Of a stretch of DNA of 9,375 nucleotides, positions 6,541 to 9,375 are shown piece by piece. The notes under the pieces are model-generated. The model worked only from the letters and a program-made list of their open reading frames with translations. It searched no databases and had not been told where the DNA came from. How positions within the stretch are numbered: the stretch's first letter is position 1; every line of letters starts with the position of its first letter. The translations under genes were made by a program, and so were the position numbers. Origin of the DNA: JAEUNX01 sp034004685 (GTDB taxonomy: Bacteria; Pseudomonadota; Gammaproteobacteria; Burkholderiales; Rhodocyclaceae); NCBI GenBank assembly GCA_034004685.1, contig JAVEWG010000070.1, positions 1-9,375 of the forward strand. Direction: 5' to 3'.

Positions 6541-8700
6541 CTACAGGACCGGATCGAAGGCCCAGTCATCCCGGCGCAGGTTGGGCAGGCCCTGGCTCAA
6601 GACCTCCCGGTAGGCCTCTTCCGGCAGGGGCCGGGCGAAGTAGTAGCCCTGCATGTGGGAACAGCCCCGCTCCAGCAGGATGCTGGCCTGGGCGGGCTCT
6701 TCCACCCCCTCGGCGATGACCCCCATCCCCAGGTTGCCGGCCAGGGCGATGATGGCCCCGACGATGGCCGCGTCGCCGCCGCCCTCTTCCAGATCCCGCA
6801 CGAAGGAGCGGTCGATCTTGAGAGTGTGCACCCGGAAGCGCTTGAGATAGGCCAGGGAGGAATAACCGGTGCCGAAGTCATCGATGGAAATCCGGATCCC
6901 CTGGTCGGCGATGGCGGCGAACATGGCCGAGGCCAGGTCCACATCCTTCATCAGGATGGATTCGGTGACCTCGATCTCCAGCAAATGGCCCGGCAACCCG
7001 TGGCGGGCCAGGCTGGCGGCCAGGTCCGCCACCAGTTTGTCGCTGCGGAACTGGGCGGCGCACAGGTTCACCGAGATGGGCAGGGGCGCCAGGCCCTGAT
7101 CGCGGCAGCGGGCCAGGAAGGCCAGGGCCTGGTCCAGCACCCAGTCACTCAAGGGCCCGATCAGGCCGGTTTCCTCCGCCAGGGGAATGAACTCCCCCGG
7201 GGGCAGCAGGCCCCGTGCCGGGTGCTGCCAGCGCACCAGGGCCTCCGCCCCCAGGAGGCGGCCATCCCGGGCATCCACCTTGGGTTGGTAGAAGAGCCGC
7301 AGCTCATTGGCCGCCACCGCCCGACGCAGATCATTTTCCGTGCTCAGGCGGGCATAGGCGGCAATCTTCATGGCTTCGGTGAAGGCCTGGACGCCCTGGC
7401 CGGAGCCACCCCGGCGGGCTTCGCTGACTGCGGACTCCGCCGCCTTGAGGAGGGACTCCACTTCGGTGCCGTGGTCCGGCGCCAGGGTAAAACCCACCCG
7501 GGCCGACAGGGTGAGTTCCTGGCCGGCCACATGGAAAGGCCGCTTCAGGCGGCCCAGCAAACGATGGATCTGGCTCTCCACTTCATCCGCGTCGGGGGCA
7601 TCCTCCACCAGCATGGCGAAAGCGTCCCCCCCCATGCGGGCCACCCGGGGCGTTTCGGGTTCGATCATGGTTCGGACGTAAGCATCCAGCACCGAACGCT
7701 GGAATTCCCGCAAACGGGCGGCAATGAGCTGGAGGGCCTGGTCGCCGGCCTCCTGGCCCAGGCTTTCATTGACCCGGGCAAAGCGCTCCACGTCCAGCAG
7801 GATCACTCCGCAGCGGGTGCCCCGGCGGGCGGTGCGCAGCAGGGCGCCCTGGAGCATTTCCCGGAAACAGGCCCGGTTGGGCAAGCCGGTGAGGTCATCG
7901 AAGAAGGCCAGGTAGCGGATACGGGTTTCCGCCTCGACCCGCTCGCTCACGTCTTGCAAGGTACCCTGCACCGATACCGGCAGGCCGGCCGGATCGGTGA
8001 GGACCACGGCGGTCTCATGGACGGTGCGCACCAGCCCGTCGGGCCGCACGATTCGGTAATCCTGCTGGTAGCCCCGCCCCTTGCGGGCCCCGGTCAGGGC
8101 CTCTTCCACCCGGGGCCGATCGGGGGGGTAGACCCGCGCCAGGAACGCTTCGAGGCCATCCCCGAAGGTCAGGGAGTCTTCCCCAAAAATGCGGAAATAA
8201 CCATCGGAATGCCGCAGATCGTCGCTCTCCAGGGACCATTCCCAGCTACCCATGCGGGCGATCTGCTGGGCGGAGGTGAGGTTGCGCTCGCTGCGGATCA
8301 ACTCTTCCAGGGCGGTGGCGGCCCGCAGCACATAGCCGATGCGGTAGCGCAGCAGCACCCAGTTGATGGGCTTGGCGATGAAATCCGTGGCGCCGCTGTC
8401 GTAGGCCCGCTCGATGGACCGGGTGTCGTCCAGGCCGGTGAGCATGATCACCGGCACGCGCCCCCGCCGGGGATGCTGGCGCAGCCGGCGGCACACCTCG
8501 AAACCGTCGATGCCGGGCATCATCACGTCCAGCAGCACCACGTCGGGCCGTTCGGCATCGAAGGCCGCCAGGCCGGACTCCCCGTCGGCAGCCTCCACCA
8601 TCTGGAAACCCGCCTCCCCCAGGGACTCCACCAGCAAGGCCCGGGTCAGGGCATCGTCGTCGATGATCAGGATGCGGGTATCGTCGGTAGAAAGCATCAT
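6541..8700 (-). CDS. Response regulator with REC-PAS-GGDEF(degenerate)-EAL, likely cyclic-di-GMP phosphodiesterase
   Basis: A 719-residue cytoplasmic signalling protein. The receiver domain (about 8-125) is intact: acidic D14/D15, phospho-acceptor D58 in LLDVMMPG, T88 and K110. A PAS domain follows (about 150-255, with MGSWEW at 150-155). The GGDEF domain (about 260-440) carries GGDAF at 357-361 in place of GGDEF, and no RxxD inhibitory site lies at the usual place, so cyclase activity is doubtful. The EAL domain (about 446-700) keeps the catalytic set: E486-A-L, N545, E577, DDFGTGYSSL with D607/D608, K628, E664 in AEGVEE, and Q684 in MQGYYFARPL. It should hydrolyse c-di-GMP to pGpG. The start at ATG 8700 overlaps the upstream stop (ATGA); a second ATG follows immediately. 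The overlap implies coupled expression with the upstream receiver-Hpt protein, a plausible phosphate donor. Confidence 0.93.
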   Translation of the reverse strand: MMLSTDDTRILIIDDDALTRALLVESLGEAGFQMVEAADGESGLAAFDAERPDVVLLDVMMPGIDGFEVCRRLRQHPRRGRVPVIMLTGLDDTRSIERAYDSGATDFIAKPINWVLLRYRIGYVLRAATALEELIRSERNLTSAQQIARMGSWEWSLESDDLRHSDGYFRIFGEDSLTFGDGLEAFLARVYPPDRPRVEEALTGARKGRGYQQDYRIVRPDGLVRTVHETAVVLTDPAGLPVSVQGTLQDVSERVEAETRIRYLAFFDDLTGLPNRACFREMLQGALLRTARRGTRCGVILLDVERFARVNESLGQEAGDQALQLIAARLREFQRSVLDAYVRTMIEPETPRVARMGGDAFAMLVEDAPDADEVESQIHRLLGRLKRPFHVAGQELTLSARVGFTLAPDHGTEVESLLKAAESAVSEARRGGSGQGVQAFTEAMKIAAYARLSTENDLRRAVAANELRLFYQPKVDARDGRLLGAEALVRWQHPARGLLPPGEFIPLAEETGLIGPLSDWVLDQALAFLARCRDQGLAPLPISVNLCAAQFRSDKLVADLAASLARHGLPGHLLEIEVTESILMKDVDLASAMFAAIADQGIRISIDDFGTGYSSLAYLKRFRVHTLKIDRSFVRDLEEGGGDAAIVGAIIALAGNLGMGVIAEGVEEPAQASILLERGCSHMQGYYFARPLPEEAYREVLSQGLPNLRRDDWAFDPVL

Positions 8701-9375
8701 TGGACCGGGGTGGGGGAGGTGTCGGTGCGGCTGACGTCCACGCCAGCGGCCACAACGCCGTCATGATACCCGCGGTAGGCCGCCCACATGCGATCCACAT
8801 GATCGGCCGCCACCTTGCCTTCGAGCGCCTTGAGGGTGGCGTCCAGCTCCCGGGCCAGGCGGGCCAGTTCCGGCGCGCCCACCGACGCGGCGGCGGATTT
8901 CAGGCGGTGAGCTGCCCGGCGGGCGACCTCCGGCTGCCCGTCCAGGAGGGCCGCCTCGATGGAAGCCAGCTGGCCGGTGGTTTCGTTGAGGAAGAGGGTC
9001 ACGAAGCGGGAAGCCGCCAGGGAGCGGGCATCCCCCTTCACCCCGGGCAGGTCCAGCAAGGTGTCCGCGTCGAACACGGCGGTGGCGCCAGCCCGGGAGG
9101 AAGGACGGGACGCAGACCCGCCACCGGCGGCCTCCCCGGCGGGGGCCGGCCTGGCCACCGGGCCTCCGGAGCGCGAACTCACCCAGCGGGTGAGCATGCC
9201 CGCCAGCCGGGCGCCAGTGATGGGCTTGGTCATGTAGTCGTCCATGCCGGCGGCCAGGGCCGCTTCACGATCATCCGACAGGGCATTGGCGGTCAAGGCC
9301 AGGATCGGCGTGGGAGCCCGGCCCTGGCGGGCCTCCCAGGCCCGGATCGCCCGGGTGGCCTCCAGGCCATCCATC
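8697..9375 (-). CDS. Receiver-Hpt C-terminal part of a probable hybrid sensor histidine kinase (N-terminally partial)
   Basis: Only the last 225 residues are in the window; the gene continues beyond base 9375. The ATG at 9374-9372 is not a start: MDGLEATRAIR is the conserved segment just after the receiver phosphorylation site (the usual MPxMDG), so the acceptor Asp is just outside. Counting from that Met, the receiver shows T28 (ILALTAN) and K50 (TKPI). An Ala/Gly/Ser-rich linker (about 65-97) follows. Next is an Hpt domain (about 100-205) with HRLKSAAASVG, where H156 is the expected phospho-acceptor. Such REC-Hpt tails usually end multidomain hybrid kinases, with phosphate passing His to Asp to Hpt His and on to another receiver. 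The stop overlaps the ATG of the REC-PAS-GGDEF-EAL gene, whose receiver is the likely target. A stand-alone REC-Hpt protein cannot be excluded. Confidence 0.88.
   Translation of the reverse strand, partial: MDGLEATRAIRAWEARQGRAPTPILALTANALSDDREAALAAGMDDYMTKPITGARLAGMLTRWVSSRSGGPVARPAPAGEAAGGGSASRPSSRAGATAVFDADTLLDLPGVKGDARSLAASRFVTLFLNETTGQLASIEAALLDGQPEVARRAAHRLKSAAASVGAPELARLARELDATLKALEGKVAADHVDRMWAAYRGYHDGVVAAGVDVSRTDTSPTPVQ

Noticed and set aside
5550..6569. 339-codon open frame on the minus strand opposite the sigma and DUF3379 genes
   Set aside because: It is antisense to two well-supported genes with ribosome sites and known domains; the translation is low-complexity.
6655..8766. 703-codon open frame on the plus strand opposite the REC-PAS-GGDEF-EAL gene
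   Set aside because: It is an antisense shadow with the same Gly/His/Gln-rich composition and no recognisable motif.
9372..9374. ATG at the right edge as a real start of the receiver-Hpt gene
   Set aside because: The Met belongs to the conserved MDG segment inside a receiver domain, so the gene clearly continues past the window edge.

Overview
The window is GC-rich, gene-dense bacterial chromosome with no mobile elements, CRISPR array or RNA genes that I can see. The long HrpA with a DUF3418-type C-terminus, the EI24 membrane protein, and the ECF sigma/DUF3379 pair point to a proteobacterium. A high-GC betaproteobacterium (Rhodocyclaceae/Azospira-like) is my best guess, but that is inference from gene families and codon use only.

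Left block, minus strand, transcribed right to left: crcB/fluC (5162-4779, fluoride channel), hrpA (4745-684, DEAH-box RNA helicase) and an EI24-domain membrane protein (606 to beyond base 1, C-terminus off the window). The gaps are 33 and 77 bp with no convincing terminator between them, so they could be one transcript. I see no functional link between the three.

Centre, plus strand: a compact two-gene cassette. An ECF-type sigma factor (5305-5823) overlaps by four bases (ATGA) a DUF3379 protein (5820-6524). The latter has an N-terminal Cys/His zinc-finger-like motif (H-x3-C-x2-C), one membrane helix and an extracytoplasmic domain, the layout of a transmembrane anti-sigma factor. The 142-bp region between crcB and the sigma gene is divergent and must carry the control signals of both sides. 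It holds a candidate ECF-type promoter and two tiny hairpins just before the sigma start.

Right block, minus strand: the C-terminal part of a receiver-Hpt protein, most likely a hybrid sensor kinase (beyond 9375 to 8697), overlaps by four bases a REC-PAS-GGDEF-EAL protein (8700-6541). The second protein has an intact receiver and an intact EAL phosphodiesterase site, but its GGDEF motif is GGDAF. The pair therefore looks like a phosphorelay that controls cyclic-di-GMP breakdown. This block converges on the sigma/anti-sigma cassette with a 16-bp gap.

Coding density is near complete. No gene-free stretch exceeds 300 bases; the longest is the 142-bp divergent region. I did not find a clearly new system. 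The items most worth a second look are the sigma/DUF3379 cassette and the kinase-phosphodiesterase pair.
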